The translations under genes and the position numbers were made by a program. DNA of 64,000 nucleotides from an uncultured Pirellulaceae bacterium (GTDB taxonomy: Bacteria > Planctomycetota > Planctomycetia > Pirellulales > Pirellulaceae), in the NCBI GenBank assembly GCA_938083195.1, contig CALKCK010000018.1:157109-221108 (forward strand), read 5' to 3'. Positions 37,337 through 47,884 of the stretch are shown piece by piece. The first letter of the stretch is position 1, and every line of letters starts with the position of its first letter. The notes beneath the pieces are model-generated. The model ran no database searches, was not told the DNA's origin, and was given only the letters and a program-made list of their open reading frames with translations.

Positions 37337-40300
37337 TTGGACACTTTTAGTTTATCAGATAACAAAGCTGTGGTTGGTCGTTTTGACTTTTTGATCAATC
37401 TGGTTTTGATGTTTTTGGTCGCAATAATTTTGTTTTGTTCTGATTCGGCCTTTGCCCAAGAAGGACAAAGAATTGGGATTCGACAAGTAGAGGGACAGAA
37501 TGATCGCCCTGTCTTGACTGACGCGCGGGCGTTTGTGAATTCAGAATCCGAGACTGACGATTTTGGTATTGGCTATGCGACGTTTATGCTGCGAGAGGGA
37601 GACGAGTCGATTGAGCGTATTGGAGCTGCTCAACTAGTCGATTCAGAGAATCGAATTTTTTATTCATTCGTCGAAGCTCCATCGATGAGGAAGCTAAAAA
37701 CCTTTTTGCAGATTCCGTTGGAGAATCGAATTCGCGTTCATAAAATTTGGTTTTTGTTTAAGAGATCAGATTTAAATAATTCCTTGCTTTTACGAATGCG
37801 TGGTTCCGGCGATTCACGCGAACTGAGGGTTGGGATTGAGACTTGTGACAAAGGCAAATTTGAAAGGAAATACGCTGAGAAGTGGCGCAAGCAGTTTGTC
37901 GAAGCAATGGCGGCTCAGCGATCGGTAAACGATTATCCTCCGATTTTAGAAGACTATCTGGAAAGCATGCTACTCGCCCGAGTAACTACAGAGAAATCTA
38001 AAAAAGGAGAAATGAAAAAGAGAGATGACAAAAAGAGAGACAAGCAACCGGATAAATCGTTAGCGCAGACGGTAGGTTTGCTGCTAGATCTTGAATCGAC
38101 TCGAAACGACTTAATTGCTGAGTCGATGAAGCCCCAAGAGAGCATTTCTAATCAGCGAGTTGCTTTACTTAGGCCCATTCGATTACCAGTCAAGGCGAAC
38201 GCGGTGTTGCCTCGGTCTGTCGTTGTAGAGGATATCGCGAAGGTGGTGCCAGCGACTTGTTTCTACCTGAGATTTGGTAATTGGAGCAATCAGATTTGGC
38301 TTAAGGGGTTAATGGAAGAATATGGCGGTGACTTAAGCCGAATGTTAACGGTTCGAGGATACAAGAACCTAGTGCAATCAAAGTTTTTAGATCAATTGTG
38401 CGTCCAGTCAGGCCCCTTAGATAAATGGTTTGGGGGGACCAAAATCAATGACGTTGCACTGATTGGGTCGGATTTTTATTTTCGAAGCGGTGCGGGGGTC
38501 GGGGTTGTTTTGCAGGCGCAGCCCAATCAAACCGAATCGTTGAGAAAAAATTTCAAAGACAAACGAAAGAAAATCGTTCAGGAGGCGAAAGAACGGATCC
38601 TTGGCAGGATTCCCAAGGGCAGTGGATTATCGATAAATGACATCGACAGTGTGTGGCATGGGGGCGCTGAGGAAACTGAGTTCAAAGGCTACGACGTTGA
38701 TTTTATCGAGACGCGTGTAACACGTGCCGAGCTGAAAAATGAAATTGTGCTGAAAGCGACGCTTGATGAGCGGGTGTTTTACCGTTCGTATTATGTTGTA
38801 AAGGGAGATTTTCATCTTATTACAACCTCCGCTGAGATTGTGAAACAGTTTCTTGCAATTCAGGCTGGTAAAGGGTTATCACTTGGGGATTCTGCAGATT
38901 TCAGGGCGTTCCGATCAAGAGACCCCTTTCAACAAGGATCTCAAAATCGAATTTTGTTTTTCGCCTCGAATTCCTTTTTAGAGAATCTGTTTAATCCTAG
39001 TTTTCAAATCGAATTAGCCCGGCGCAACCGTCTACTTGCAAAGATTCAAGTATTGGAGATGGCGACGCTGGCGGCTGTCAACGAAGGCGTAAACGTTCTT
39101 GACGATGACAGTGTCTTTGGCAAGCTAGTTGATCGGAAGTTTTTGCCAAAGCAGTTTGATCAACAGGGTCTTGAGCGAAATGGTCGTAGCTGGGTCGATC
39201 AAGAGCGGGGGCGGTTTGGCTTCTTTAAGCCGTTAGCCGATGTGGATACCGAGTTCTGTACTGCATCGGAGAGCTACGAGTATGAAGTGAAGAAGGCGGC
39301 TGTCGAGAATTCGATTAGAGACCTTGAGCCCGTTTACTTCCATCTTGATCGAAGGTTAAAAAAGGAATCGGGTGGCCAGGTCGAAGTTATCTCTGTTGAT
39401 TCGAGAATCACTGCAATTGGTGAGGATGACTTAGACTGGGGGTTGGGCCGCCTCGGGCCAGAGATGGAGAGCGAGATTAAGTGGAATCATGGAGCGGCAG
39501 CGAAACCGGTCGTCCAACTAAATTTGAGTTTAAAAAAGAAGCCAATTTTAAAACCGAACTTCAACTACCGTCTGTTTCTTGTCGTTGATGATGGCATGAT
39601 TCCGGATGTCGATCTAAAGGCTACCTCAATTTTTCAGCTTATAAAAACGCTAAAAGAGGTTCCTGGTTTCGTTGCCGCTGATCCACCTGCTGGTGTTCTA
39701 AATTGGTTCTTTCCTCAGGGGCGAGAAGGGTCGATTGTCGACTCGAGTGAAAATCGAAAGATTCGACATTCTAACGTGTTAGATGTGTATCGTTTGGAGG
39801 ATACTAATTTCTTAAACGAGAATGGCGCGGGTGAGAGAAGCTCAACAGTTAATGGGTTCAACGCGGTGTCGGGGTATCCTAGTCGATTAAAGGGCCTGGA
39901 TCTGCAAAATGTCCCGGTCGAGAACGTCGATAGAAGTCAGGTCCACTTAAAGATCGACGCACTGAGTTCAGAATTTGATATTATTCGATGGGTAAACTCA
40001 ATTAATTACCGTCGTAGTTGGCAGACGTCGATTGCAAATGTGAAATTTATGAATTTTGTTTCGAGGCAACTCGGAGCCGACGCGGGGGATGTACAAGCGA
40101 TTTGTCAAAATTTATTGGGTGTTGAATTGGTTTGTTCGTTGGGTGGGACTTATAAAGTGGTGACGAGTGGTGGCGGGGTCGATTTGGTTTTCTCGGATGC
40201 TTGGCCTGATTTTGTAAACCCTGTATTACCGAAGGACTATCAAGCTCCAGTACTCAGATGGTTTCGCGGTTGCGAACTGCGTTTAAGTAAAGAAGTAGAT

Positions 40301-40411
40301 GGGGGCAGGTTTGAGTTGACGGGGACGGTTGAGGTTCAGCGAAAACCTGCAGGATTTGAGCTTCCGTTGTTTAACGGGTTTAAGGGCTTGTTTGGCGGAA
40401 CGTCGAAGTAG
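37337..40411 (+). CDS. Very large exported protein, unknown function
   Basis: Not recognised. The product has about 1024 residues. A TTG at 37337 has GAGG six bases upstream and starts a protein with a long signal sequence (core FLINLVLMFLVAIILFCSDSAFA). An upstream TTG (37292) has no ribosome binding site. After cleavage the protein is mixed alpha/beta without internal repeats, with a Lys-rich stretch near residues 220-240. It contains many paired Arg/Asp residues and few cysteines. No catalytic motif is seen. It is probably a periplasmic or paryphoplasmic protein of planctomycete type. Neighbours are the sirtuin gene (divergent) and terC 203 bases downstream. Confidence 0.72.
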   Translation: MDTFSLSDNKAVVGRFDFLINLVLMFLVAIILFCSDSAFAQEGQRIGIRQVEGQNDRPVLTDARAFVNSESETDDFGIGYATFMLREGDESIERIGAAQLVDSENRIFYSFVEAPSMRKLKTFLQIPLENRIRVHKIWFLFKRSDLNNSLLLRMRGSGDSRELRVGIETCDKGKFERKYAEKWRKQFVEAMAAQRSVNDYPPILEDYLESMLLARVTTEKSKKGEMKKRDDKKRDKQPDKSLAQTVGLLLDLESTRNDLIAESMKPQESISNQRVALLRPIRLPVKANAVLPRSVVVEDIAKVVPATCFYLRFGNWSNQIWLKGLMEEYGGDLSRMLTVRGYKNLVQSKFLDQLCVQSGPLDKWFGGTKINDVALIGSDFYFRSGAGVGVVLQAQPNQTESLRKNFKDKRKKIVQEAKERILGRIPKGSGLSINDIDSVWHGGAEETEFKGYDVDFIETRVTRAELKNEIVLKATLDERVFYRSYYVVKGDFHLITTSAEIVKQFLAIQAGKGLSLGDSADFRAFRSRDPFQQGSQNRILFFASNSFLENLFNPSFQIELARRNRLLAKIQVLEMATLAAVNEGVNVLDDDSVFGKLVDRKFLPKQFDQQGLERNGRSWVDQERGRFGFFKPLADVDTEFCTASESYEYEVKKAAVENSIRDLEPVYFHLDRRLKKESGGQVEVISVDSRITAIGEDDLDWGLGRLGPEMESEIKWNHGAAAKPVVQLNLSLKKKPILKPNFNYRLFLVVDDGMIPDVDLKATSIFQLIKTLKEVPGFVAADPPAGVLNWFFPQGREGSIVDSSENRKIRHSNVLDVYRLEDTNFLNENGAGERSSTVNGFNAVSGYPSRLKGLDLQNVPVENVDRSQVHLKIDALSSEFDIIRWVNSINYRRSWQTSIANVKFMNFVSRQLGADAGDVQAICQNLLGVELVCSLGGTYKVVTSGGGVDLVFSDAWPDFVNPVLPKDYQAPVLRWFRGCELRLSKEVDGGRFELTGTVEVQRKPAGFELPLFNGFKGLFGGTSK

Positions 40412-40614
40412 GCTAAGCTGACGTTAGTTGGAAGATTGTGTCTGATTTTTCTGTGCTCCACCGTCACCGGTTGAATGTTTTCGTTTTCGATATGTTGGAA
40501 TGGTCTTGCTTTAACGAAAACAGGTGGCAACGTTTGGTATTACCTGTAACCAGAGCGGCGGAATTGATATATTGAACAGGACTGTTTTAGCGCGAAACAA
40601 ATGGGGAACCTTGA

Positions 40615-41445
40615 ATGGAATTTGTGATTGCCCTGTTGGCACTGACGGCGATGGAAATCGTACTTGGTATTGATAACATTGTTTTTATCACGATTGCGTC
40701 GGCAAAATTACCAAAGAGTCAACAACCTCTCGCACGGAGATTGGGGCTGGCACTTGCGTTGTTAACCCGCCTGTTGCTATTGCTGTCATTATATTATCTG
40801 GTCCACGATGCGCAGTTTCAGCGGCCAGTATTTGAGTTGACTGATCTTGGAGTTCCCCAAACGATTATTGAGCGGATGAGCGTGACCGATGCTTCGACGG
40901 CAGGGCATCTTTCGAGTGAGGTTTTAAAAGAGGTAAACCACGAGCATTTTAATGAAGCAAACGAAGTATCTCTTAAAGATCTTATTTTATTTTTAGGTGG
41001 TTTGTTTTTAGTGGCCAAAAGTGTCTATGAAATTCATGATGAATTTGGACACGGGGAAGCTGTTGAATCCAAGCCTACTAAACGGATGTTTGCAGGAGTA
41101 TTAATACAAATTGCTTTACTCGATGTGGTATTCTCGCTTGACTCGGTAATCACCGCGGTTGGAATGGTAGATGACATTTCAATTATGGTTGCGTCTATAA
41201 TAATTGCGGTGATCGTGATGCTGGTTTTTGCTGAACCTGTAAGTCGGTTTGTTGAGAAACATCCTACTTTGAAGATGTTGGCTTTGAGTTTTTTAATTCT
41301 GATTGGTGTGATGTTGATTGCCGAGGGCGTAGGGGCCCATATGGATAAAGGGTACATCTACTTCGCAATGTTTTTCGCATTGATTGTCGAGGTGATGAAC
41401 ATTGGCTTGAGGCAAAAGGAGCCGGAAGCGACCTCAGGTGATTGA
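40615..41445 (+). CDS. TerC-family integral membrane protein
   Basis: The 276-residue membrane protein has about seven membrane segments. Signature motifs are EIVLGIDNIVFI in the first segment and DVVFSLDSVITAVGM in the middle, whose buried Asp residues are proposed metal-ion ligands in TerC/Alx proteins. A hydrophilic loop (about 90-115) precedes segment three. Relatives export manganese or aid metallation of secreted proteins. The ATG has GGGGAACC before it. The stop overlaps a possible TTG of the next gene, so terC may be co-transcribed with the MoxR-DUF58 operon downstream. A link between them is inferred only from order. Confidence 0.9.
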   Translation: MEFVIALLALTAMEIVLGIDNIVFITIASAKLPKSQQPLARRLGLALALLTRLLLLLSLYYLVHDAQFQRPVFELTDLGVPQTIIERMSVTDASTAGHLSSEVLKEVNHEHFNEANEVSLKDLILFLGGLFLVAKSVYEIHDEFGHGEAVESKPTKRMFAGVLIQIALLDVVFSLDSVITAVGMVDDISIMVASIIIAVIVMLVFAEPVSRFVEKHPTLKMLALSFLILIGVMLIAEGVGAHMDKGYIYFAMFFALIVEVMNIGLRQKEPEATSGD

Positions 41446-41609
41446 GGATACATGGACGGGACGTGATTTTCGATTCCGAAATTCTTGATTGTTTTCGAAA
41501 ACGTGGGTGCAGAAGTGGTCTCTTACAGATTGGTGTTAGTATCGTAGTTCAAGATTCAAAAACGAAACCGCAATTGGGGCAGGCCTTAGGATTTCAGCCC
41601 GAGAGCGTC

Positions 41610-43610
41610 GTGAGGCGTTATTGGTTTCGAAAAACTATTAAGGCAGTTGTCGCACTATTTGTCGTTTTTCCGGGGATTACTTCAACCAGTGGTCAGGAAG
41701 ACGATAAGGGATTTCGCGATTTTCGTTTAGTCGAACCTTCGGAGCTTTATCGCCGTCTTTCAATTTTTGAACCTGAAAATACCGCGGCAAATAATTTCGA
41801 CGCTAGTGATTCGACCAACTTAACAAAGCAAGCGCAGAGTCTGTTTTCGGCATTGAGTGCGGAGCAACGGGGTGATTTGTGGAAATTTACTGAGCGCTAC
41901 CTTGATGAAAAGGGGCTTGAGTCGGACGCTTCTAAAGCGCTGATGAAGAAACTTGGAATTTCGCAGTCGCAACAAGAATCCTTGGCTGAGCAGTTTAATA
42001 GGATGGAAGGTAGTGGCACCGACAGAAAGAATGACTTGCGCAAGGCGTTGAGAGACGCGTTGGAGACGTCGGAGGGTTTGAAGATTGATCGGGGTGGCAA
42101 AAACAGTGCAGCTAACCGCGCCGGTGCGAAAAAAGCCACGAAAAAAACACAGCGTGTTGACCGAGGTAATGAGGAGTCGGGGGGCACGCCAGAAGCTGAT
42201 TTAGTCAAACCGGATATTGCGTCTGACGAAACCAAAAAACAGAATCGAAACAAAAATGGGACCAGGCCTCCAAAAACTTCGGGTGTCGGTAAAGGGGATT
42301 CGCGGGATAGTGAGGGTAGCCGGAAAATCGAAAATGGAACAAACCTTGATCCTCTTGGCTTAGATACGGGTGTTGGAGAGATTGGTGATCCTTCTGTAGG
42401 TGAGGCTCTCAATCGTGTGGATTCGACGAATGATCCCAAGTTGGGTTCGGGCAAAAAGGCGGAGAAACAGGCGCCAAATGTCGGGCCGGCAGGAATTGGT
42501 GACGACGATGATGAGACGTCAAAGGTAAGTCCTGAGTTTGATTGGCAAGAAGATTTCAATCAGATAATCGGTGTTGAGAGCGACTCCGCCACCGGGTCGA
42601 CGGGGAGGCGAACAAAAGATCGTGAACGCCGTGGTAAGAAAGGTGATGATTCGTTGTCCCAGAAGGTCGCAGATTTAGGTCCAGCGTTTTTGGATAAGTT
42701 CCTGATGCGGGATTCGCCTGAAGTTGATGGTGAGGCCGATCCAGATGCACCCACCAAAGATAAGCCCCGTCTAGCGAGTGTGTTCGATCGCACGGTAGTT
42801 GAGGCTGCGAGAGAAGTTTTGAAGGCATCGGAAGATAGTGAGGATGACGAGCAGGGTTTCCTCGCACGTAATTTCGACTCTGTTTTTAAACAACTAGTCA
42901 ATAGTACAGCTTCCACTAATGAGAATGGTGACCGAGGGGAGGATTCTCCTCGATTTAATTCTGAGGAGGATGGTTGGGATCGGCAGGGGCGATCTGGGGG
43001 AAGTGGAGCCACTTTGAATTCCGGCTTGTTTAATCAGCGGCGATCATCAGGGCGGAGTTCCAATGAAGGTAATCGGGGCGGACGACGTGGGAATTCTGGG
43101 ATGGAATCGAAGGATCAGGCACCCGCTGCGACGAAATCCGAGACGGAAGGTGCTGGTGTCGGGATATCATCGAATGGTGTGTTCAATTTGTTGTTTGGAT
43201 TGGGAATTGGTGGCGTGATTTTAGCATGCCTTTTTACAGTGCTTAATCGTAAATTTGACAGCATCCCCAAAACGATTTCAGACCGTGCCGTTGCTCGCCG
43301 TATCGATCGTGCCAATTTCCAGTCACCGCAGGATCTGATTGCTCTAGTTGATTTGTTTTTGTTGAGCAAGTTTGGCTCGGAGTCGAAGTGGTGGAATGCT
43401 CGGCATGCCAAAAATGTCCTGCTCTCCGATGCACCGGAATTTGAATCAAACATCGACGATTTAGTTCACAGTTACGTTCGGTTGCGTTACATGAGGGCTG
43501 GCGGCGAACTGACACAAAGCGAGCGGGATAATTGTCGGAACACTTTGAAATCTCTTTCTGCAATTTTAAACAGAACGGATATGCCGACACGATTAAAGGT
43601 GGAAGGCTAA
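41610..43610 (+). CDS. Exported low-complexity protein with C-terminal DUF4129-like domain
   Basis: The GTG at 41610 (GAGAG upstream) starts a signal peptide (core IKAVVALFVVFPGIT). A TTG overlapping the terC stop opens the same frame 56 codons earlier but adds residues without a signal. Residues after the signal are mostly a Gly/Asp/Lys/Arg/Ser-rich disordered stretch of about 450 residues. One membrane segment follows (FGLGIGGVILACLFTVLN), then a cytoplasmic domain of about 110 residues (ALVDLFLLSKFG...LVHSYVRLRYMRAGGELTQSE) that resembles DUF4129. In related operons this domain accompanies MoxR, DUF58 and transglutaminase genes. It begins the operon and ends 3 bases before the next start. 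Confidence 0.75.
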   Translation: MRRYWFRKTIKAVVALFVVFPGITSTSGQEDDKGFRDFRLVEPSELYRRLSIFEPENTAANNFDASDSTNLTKQAQSLFSALSAEQRGDLWKFTERYLDEKGLESDASKALMKKLGISQSQQESLAEQFNRMEGSGTDRKNDLRKALRDALETSEGLKIDRGGKNSAANRAGAKKATKKTQRVDRGNEESGGTPEADLVKPDIASDETKKQNRNKNGTRPPKTSGVGKGDSRDSEGSRKIENGTNLDPLGLDTGVGEIGDPSVGEALNRVDSTNDPKLGSGKKAEKQAPNVGPAGIGDDDDETSKVSPEFDWQEDFNQIIGVESDSATGSTGRRTKDRERRGKKGDDSLSQKVADLGPAFLDKFLMRDSPEVDGEADPDAPTKDKPRLASVFDRTVVEAAREVLKASEDSEDDEQGFLARNFDSVFKQLVNSTASTNENGDRGEDSPRFNSEEDGWDRQGRSGGSGATLNSGLFNQRRSSGRSSNEGNRGGRRGNSGMESKDQAPAATKSETEGAGVGISSNGVFNLLFGLGIGGVILACLFTVLNRKFDSIPKTISDRAVARRIDRANFQSPQDLIALVDLFLLSKFGSESKWWNARHAKNVLLSDAPEFESNIDDLVHSYVRLRYMRAGGELTQSERDNCRNTLKSLSAILNRTDMPTRLKVEG

Positions 43611-43613
43611 CGA

Positions 43614-44960
43614 ATGTCCTACATCTATCGCGCTCTTTTTTCTGGAGGGCTGTTCCTTGTATTCTTGTCGATGTTTGCGGAGGCTTGTGCCGCGCAGGGT
43701 AATCTTGAGTCGGAGCGGTGGCGGTGGCAACGGGGTTTTGAAGGTCTTGAGATGGTCTCAAGATTTGTGGACTTGGAATCCCTTGACGAAACAGGGTTTA
43801 CGATTGCTTCTCCTGACAAAACAATCCTCGTTGTTTTAGGGAGTGTGCATCGCGTGTCTGTCGTCGACTCGTTTCTTTCCCGTGGCGGCGCGGTTTTGGT
43901 GGCAAGCGATCAAGCCTCCGGTCGTAATGCAGTACTGAAAAATGGAGTCAAGTTTTTTGGACGATCGGTGATTACGCGTTTTGAGGATGATGGATATCTG
44001 TTGAATCGAGACTGCCCTGTCATCCGCGAAATTAATGAGCATCCGAGTCTAAAGGATGTAGGTTCAATTGCCTCAAACCGGCCCGGAATGATGTCGGCTG
44101 GAAACTTGACCGTCATCGCCCGTTATCCTGAGCTTGAAGGTTCCACCCGACCTGCTTCCTTTGCCGCAGTTGATGAAACAAGGAAGGGTGGTCGCATGAT
44201 TGCCGTTGCTGATCAATCGGTGTTTACCAACCAGATGATCACGACCGAGTCCAATGACCTGTTTGCCTATCAGGCTTTGTTATGGTTGAAAGATTCAAAA
44301 CGGAAGTACATTCATTTCATTGTTGATGGAAGTTACAAACCGCACGAAGACGTTGAGGATGTTGAATTACCTCCAATTCAATTGTCCCCCAATGAAATCA
44401 GAGAAATTCTTAAGAATCTTCCTCCCGAAAAGTTGTTGGCGTTTGGTAATCAACTAGCTGCGGACGTCGAAGATAAGGATTTGATTAATAAGTTTATCCG
44501 AGAACAAATGGATGGTATCTCGGACTATGCCTACAATCGCGGGATGATATGGCTGCTGTTTCTCGGTGTGTGCCTTACATTGGGGTTAGCTTTTCTTTGG
44601 CAAAATAAATTGTTGCGTCGTACGGCAAGTGTTGTCGCGATGGATCGACATTTTAAGAGTAAGAAACTCTTGAAATTTAGAGCTGTTCGTGACCGCCAAT
44701 GGGCGGCGAACTTGTTGCTCGACTCGTTCTGTCAGCAGGTGGAAGGACGGGGCTACCGAGATTGGCCAAGTTTTCCTGAGGGGCTAACGGTACAGCAGAG
44801 TGATAAATCGGAGAGCATTTTCAATGAAATGGGCCAGGCGAGTAATGATTTCAAGACCAAGCCAGCGAGTTATTGGACACAAAATCGCCTTTTGAAATTG
44901 GAGTCCGATGTCAGCAATTGGTTAAGTGTTGTTGTCAAGGCTCGTGGCGAATCGGAGTGA
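43614..44960 (+). CDS. DUF4350-like membrane protein
   Basis: The 448-residue protein has a signal peptide (ALFSGGLFLVFLSMFAEACAAQ), a Rossmann-like extracytoplasmic domain (about 40-230, with IASPDKTILVVLGSVHRVSVVDSFLSRGGAVLVASDQ), then a membrane segment (about 303-325, GMIWLLFLGVCLTLGLAFLW) and a cytoplasmic tail of about 120 residues. The fold matches DUF4350 proteins, which occur with MoxR and DUF58 genes and may sense ligands across the membrane. The ATG lies 3 bases after the upstream stop, so translation is probably coupled. It is followed after 112 bases by the moxR-like gene. Confidence 0.8.
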   Translation: MSYIYRALFSGGLFLVFLSMFAEACAAQGNLESERWRWQRGFEGLEMVSRFVDLESLDETGFTIASPDKTILVVLGSVHRVSVVDSFLSRGGAVLVASDQASGRNAVLKNGVKFFGRSVITRFEDDGYLLNRDCPVIREINEHPSLKDVGSIASNRPGMMSAGNLTVIARYPELEGSTRPASFAAVDETRKGGRMIAVADQSVFTNQMITTESNDLFAYQALLWLKDSKRKYIHFIVDGSYKPHEDVEDVELPPIQLSPNEIREILKNLPPEKLLAFGNQLAADVEDKDLINKFIREQMDGISDYAYNRGMIWLLFLGVCLTLGLAFLWQNKLLRRTASVVAMDRHFKSKKLLKFRAVRDRQWAANLLLDSFCQQVEGRGYRDWPSFPEGLTVQQSDKSESIFNEMGQASNDFKTKPASYWTQNRLLKLESDVSNWLSVVVKARGESE

Positions 44961-45072
44961 TCGCGTGAAACTTTACCGCCAATTTATTGGTGCGGAGTTT
45001 AGGCGCAGCATTGGATGGAATGCGGTTAACAATTTTAGATTTGAATTTAGTTAGTTTCTTGAAGAGGAATCT

Positions 45073-46032
45073 GTGAACAATACTGTGGACTTGCAAACGG
45101 TCTCGCGCGAGGCAAATGAGTTTCGAAAATTAGTTGTTGACCGTTTAGGAGAGACGTTAATCGATTTAGATTCTGTCCTTGAACAGGTCCTGATCGCGAC
45201 GATTGCGCAGGGGCATGTGCTGTTGGAAGGGGTGCCTGGAACTGCGAAAACGACACTGTGCCGAACTTTGGCCGCTGCCATGGGGTTGGATTTCAATCGT
45301 ATTCAATTCACGCCAGATCTAATGCCATCGGATGTCACTGGAACTCGGATCCTCGACCAATCAAAATCACAATTCGTGCTGCAGCGTGGGCCAATTTTTT
45401 GTCAACTGCTGCTGGCTGACGAATTGAATCGGGCTCCAGCTAGAACGCAGTCCGCGTTGCTTGAAGCTATGCAAGAAGGACAAGTCACCATTGAAGGTGA
45501 GACGCTAATGTTGCCCAAGCCATTTATTGTGCTTGCTACTCAGAATCCTGTAGAGCAAGAGGGCGTTTACCGTCTGCCCGAAGCTCAATTAGATAGATTC
45601 CTGTTTCGCGTGAACGTTGGTTATCCCGATCGGCGGTCTGAAATTGAATTGATGGAACTCCAGGAACGAGAGGTAGTTTCTATCGGGCAATTGTGTGACG
45701 CAAACATGATATTACGTTTTCAGTCAGCGGTTTCTCAAGTTTTTGGCAAGCCTGAAATGAAGGAATATGTTGTCGACTTAATTCGTACAACCCGAGAGCA
45801 TCATGACATTTTATTGGGTGCTAGTCCCAGGGCCGGGATTTACCTACTTCGAGCCGCTCGCTCTCATGCGCTTCTCCATGGCCAGGAATTCTTTTCCCAT
45901 GAGAATGTTCAAGCGGTAGTCCACGCAATCCTAGAGCATCGCGTCATTGTTAGACCAGAAGCAGAATTGTCAGGAAGGACGGCTGCGGAAATTGTTAAGG
46001 AAATCGTTCAATCGGTGCCCATTCGAAGTTAG
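45073..46032 (+). CDS. MoxR-family AAA+ ATPase
   Basis: The 319-residue ATPase of the MoxR type has Walker A GVPGTAKTTLCRTLA, Walker B LLADELNRAPARTQSALLEAMQEGQVT, sensor 1 ATQNPVEQEGVYRLPEAQLDRF, and the GASPRAGIYLLRAARSHALL helix of sensor 2. MoxR proteins act as chaperones that mature protein complexes, usually with VWA or DUF58 partners. The GTG start has AGAGGAA before it. Its neighbours on the same strand (DUF4350-like before, DUF58 after) form the standard set. Confidence 0.93.
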   Translation: MNNTVDLQTVSREANEFRKLVVDRLGETLIDLDSVLEQVLIATIAQGHVLLEGVPGTAKTTLCRTLAAAMGLDFNRIQFTPDLMPSDVTGTRILDQSKSQFVLQRGPIFCQLLLADELNRAPARTQSALLEAMQEGQVTIEGETLMLPKPFIVLATQNPVEQEGVYRLPEAQLDRFLFRVNVGYPDRRSEIELMELQEREVVSIGQLCDANMILRFQSAVSQVFGKPEMKEYVVDLIRTTREHHDILLGASPRAGIYLLRAARSHALLHGQEFFSHENVQAVVHAILEHRVIVRPEAELSGRTAAEIVKEIVQSVPIRS

Positions 46033-46117
46033 GCAGCTACGTAGGAATGGCAGCCACGAAGGAAAGGCGAGCTAAAGATGAAATTAGAGTTCGTGAAAAG
46101 GTTTTATAGAGGAAAGA

Positions 46118-47845
46118 ATGCTCACGGTTCGTTGTAACATTTTACTTGTTTCTTCAGCTTGGTTGTTGATCGCTTCAATATTTATTGGTAGCGAACCGCT
46201 TACGCTATTGTGTGTAGCCGTGTGGACTTGGATATGGATTGAATGGATTCTATTTCAGTTTGCGGTTTACGGTGCACAACAACTTCTTGATAAATGCGAA
46301 CGCACTGTTGATGGACAGTCGCAAGATCGGTTGACGGCCGTGACTGGACGAGTATTGGATGTTGAACTGAAGGGGCAGTTTTCGGGTTTTTGCCGTGGTT
46401 ATCGGATTTTATTGGCAGATATGATATCGCCAACCTTTAAGTTAACTGGCGGTCGGAATCAGGAATTGGTGGATGTCAATTCAAAGCTAGGATTTGTGCT
46501 TCAATATCGAATGAAAACACTAGTCTGCGGTCGGTACGTTCTACCGGGTTTGCAATTAGAGATTGGTGACCATTGGGGGTTTTTCCGAGCGGAGAAGTTT
46601 TGTTCTGTGAATCAGGAACTCGTAGTCTTGCCTTTTCTGATTAGGCCGCAAACGACGGTTTCAATTCTCAAGAAGAATAATCTTCAACGAATTCTAGGGC
46701 ATCACCGAAACAAGACACCGGGCGGAGGAGCCGAGCTGTTAGGTGTTAGGGAATATCGAGTTGGAGACCCGCCGCGGTCAATCGCATGGAAGCCGACGGC
46801 TCGGTTGGGTAAGTACATGTCGAGTGAATACGAGAATCTCGTACCAATCCGGTCGACAATTATGGTTGATCTTGCTGCTTACCAGTTTTGGGGCCGACCG
46901 GGGCCGGCTGCTGCGGATCATTCGATTGCTGTCTCGGCATCGATTGCCAAGTTGTTATTGGCCGATCGCGATCCGGTATCGACGATGATTCTAAAGTCTG
47001 ACTCGATGAAGTATTTGCAACACGGGTCTGGAGAGCGTCAATTGACATTGTTGGTGCAGCAGTTACTTGAGTCTTCGAATCCCAATCCGCCGCTTTCGCA
47101 CCTTAATATCGATTTGCTGGTAAAGGTGATTTTCGAAAATGCCTGCCGTCGTTTCCCTGCGCTGTTTGATGAACGATTCAATTACGGACCTTCGAGATAT
47201 CGGTCTGTGTTCGTCGGAAAACGAGAAGTGGACTCCCAGAGGCGTTCAGTGGCCGTCTGTCTCGAGCATCTCTTTGAACTCAATGCAGGTCTTGCGGTAA
47301 GAATGCAATACGACGATGAACTCATGAAAAAGTGGTGTGAGAAGTATGTTGAAAAATACTCCATCAATCCTTCATCGATTAATCGTACGGACAGTTTACC
47401 GTGGATGAATGCTGCAGCGTGGGAAAGTGAGTGCAATCATATGAATCAGCGGATTTGCTGGGCCTTGGATCAAGCGAGAGTCAAGGCAAAGGACAATGAG
47501 TTATTTGTGATTGTAGCGCCCGAACCAACAGGAAAATTAGCCAGACAGCGGACGGTGAAAAGTATTCGTCTGGCCATTGCAGATGGTCACCGGGTGATCT
47601 TTGTTGGGCCGCTTTCACCTCCCCCGGATGTTGAAATAAATGATCCGATTGCCGCGAGGATCTCAAAGTCCCGTCCCAGTTTTGACGGGACTACGGCGGA
47701 ATCCTTGTTTCAGTTTAAGGTTAGTGCGATCGGTGCAACCTACGCTCGAATCGGAGATCCGCGACTGATTCAAACGGTCGCGATGCAGGTGGGATTGCTT
47801 CAGTCTGGTATGGGAAGGGGGCGTTCTTCGAGTCGGCGCTATTGA
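46118..47845 (+). CDS. DUF58-domain protein
   Basis: The 575-residue protein has two N-terminal membrane segments (about 5-48), a beta domain, and the DUF58 motif GGGAELLGVREYRVGDPPRSIAWKPTARLGKYMSSEYE. A VWA-like fold follows (IRSTIMVDLAAYQF). DUF58 proteins are partners of MoxR ATPases. The MIDAS residues seem incomplete, as is usual in DUF58. The C-terminal 200 residues are longer than in many relatives. The ATG has AGAGGAAAG just upstream. It lies between the moxR-like gene and a membrane protein gene. Confidence 0.9.
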   Translation: MLTVRCNILLVSSAWLLIASIFIGSEPLTLLCVAVWTWIWIEWILFQFAVYGAQQLLDKCERTVDGQSQDRLTAVTGRVLDVELKGQFSGFCRGYRILLADMISPTFKLTGGRNQELVDVNSKLGFVLQYRMKTLVCGRYVLPGLQLEIGDHWGFFRAEKFCSVNQELVVLPFLIRPQTTVSILKKNNLQRILGHHRNKTPGGGAELLGVREYRVGDPPRSIAWKPTARLGKYMSSEYENLVPIRSTIMVDLAAYQFWGRPGPAAADHSIAVSASIAKLLLADRDPVSTMILKSDSMKYLQHGSGERQLTLLVQQLLESSNPNPPLSHLNIDLLVKVIFENACRRFPALFDERFNYGPSRYRSVFVGKREVDSQRRSVAVCLEHLFELNAGLAVRMQYDDELMKKWCEKYVEKYSINPSSINRTDSLPWMNAAAWESECNHMNQRICWALDQARVKAKDNELFVIVAPEPTGKLARQRTVKSIRLAIADGHRVIFVGPLSPPPDVEINDPIAARISKSRPSFDGTTAESLFQFKVSAIGATYARIGDPRLIQTVAMQVGLLQSGMGRGRSSSRRY

Positions 47846-47884
47846 TCGTTTACGATTGGTTGCAGCCGGTCTGTCGAGTGAAAA

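Noticed and set aside
41897..42559. Minus-strand frame of 220 codons within the DUF4129-like gene
   Set aside because: It is the shadow of a low-complexity coding region rich in Ser and Pro, with no start signal.
46048..46110. 20-codon frame between the moxR-like and DUF58 genes as a leader peptide
   Set aside because: It has no ribosome binding site, no regulatory codon run and no terminator after it.
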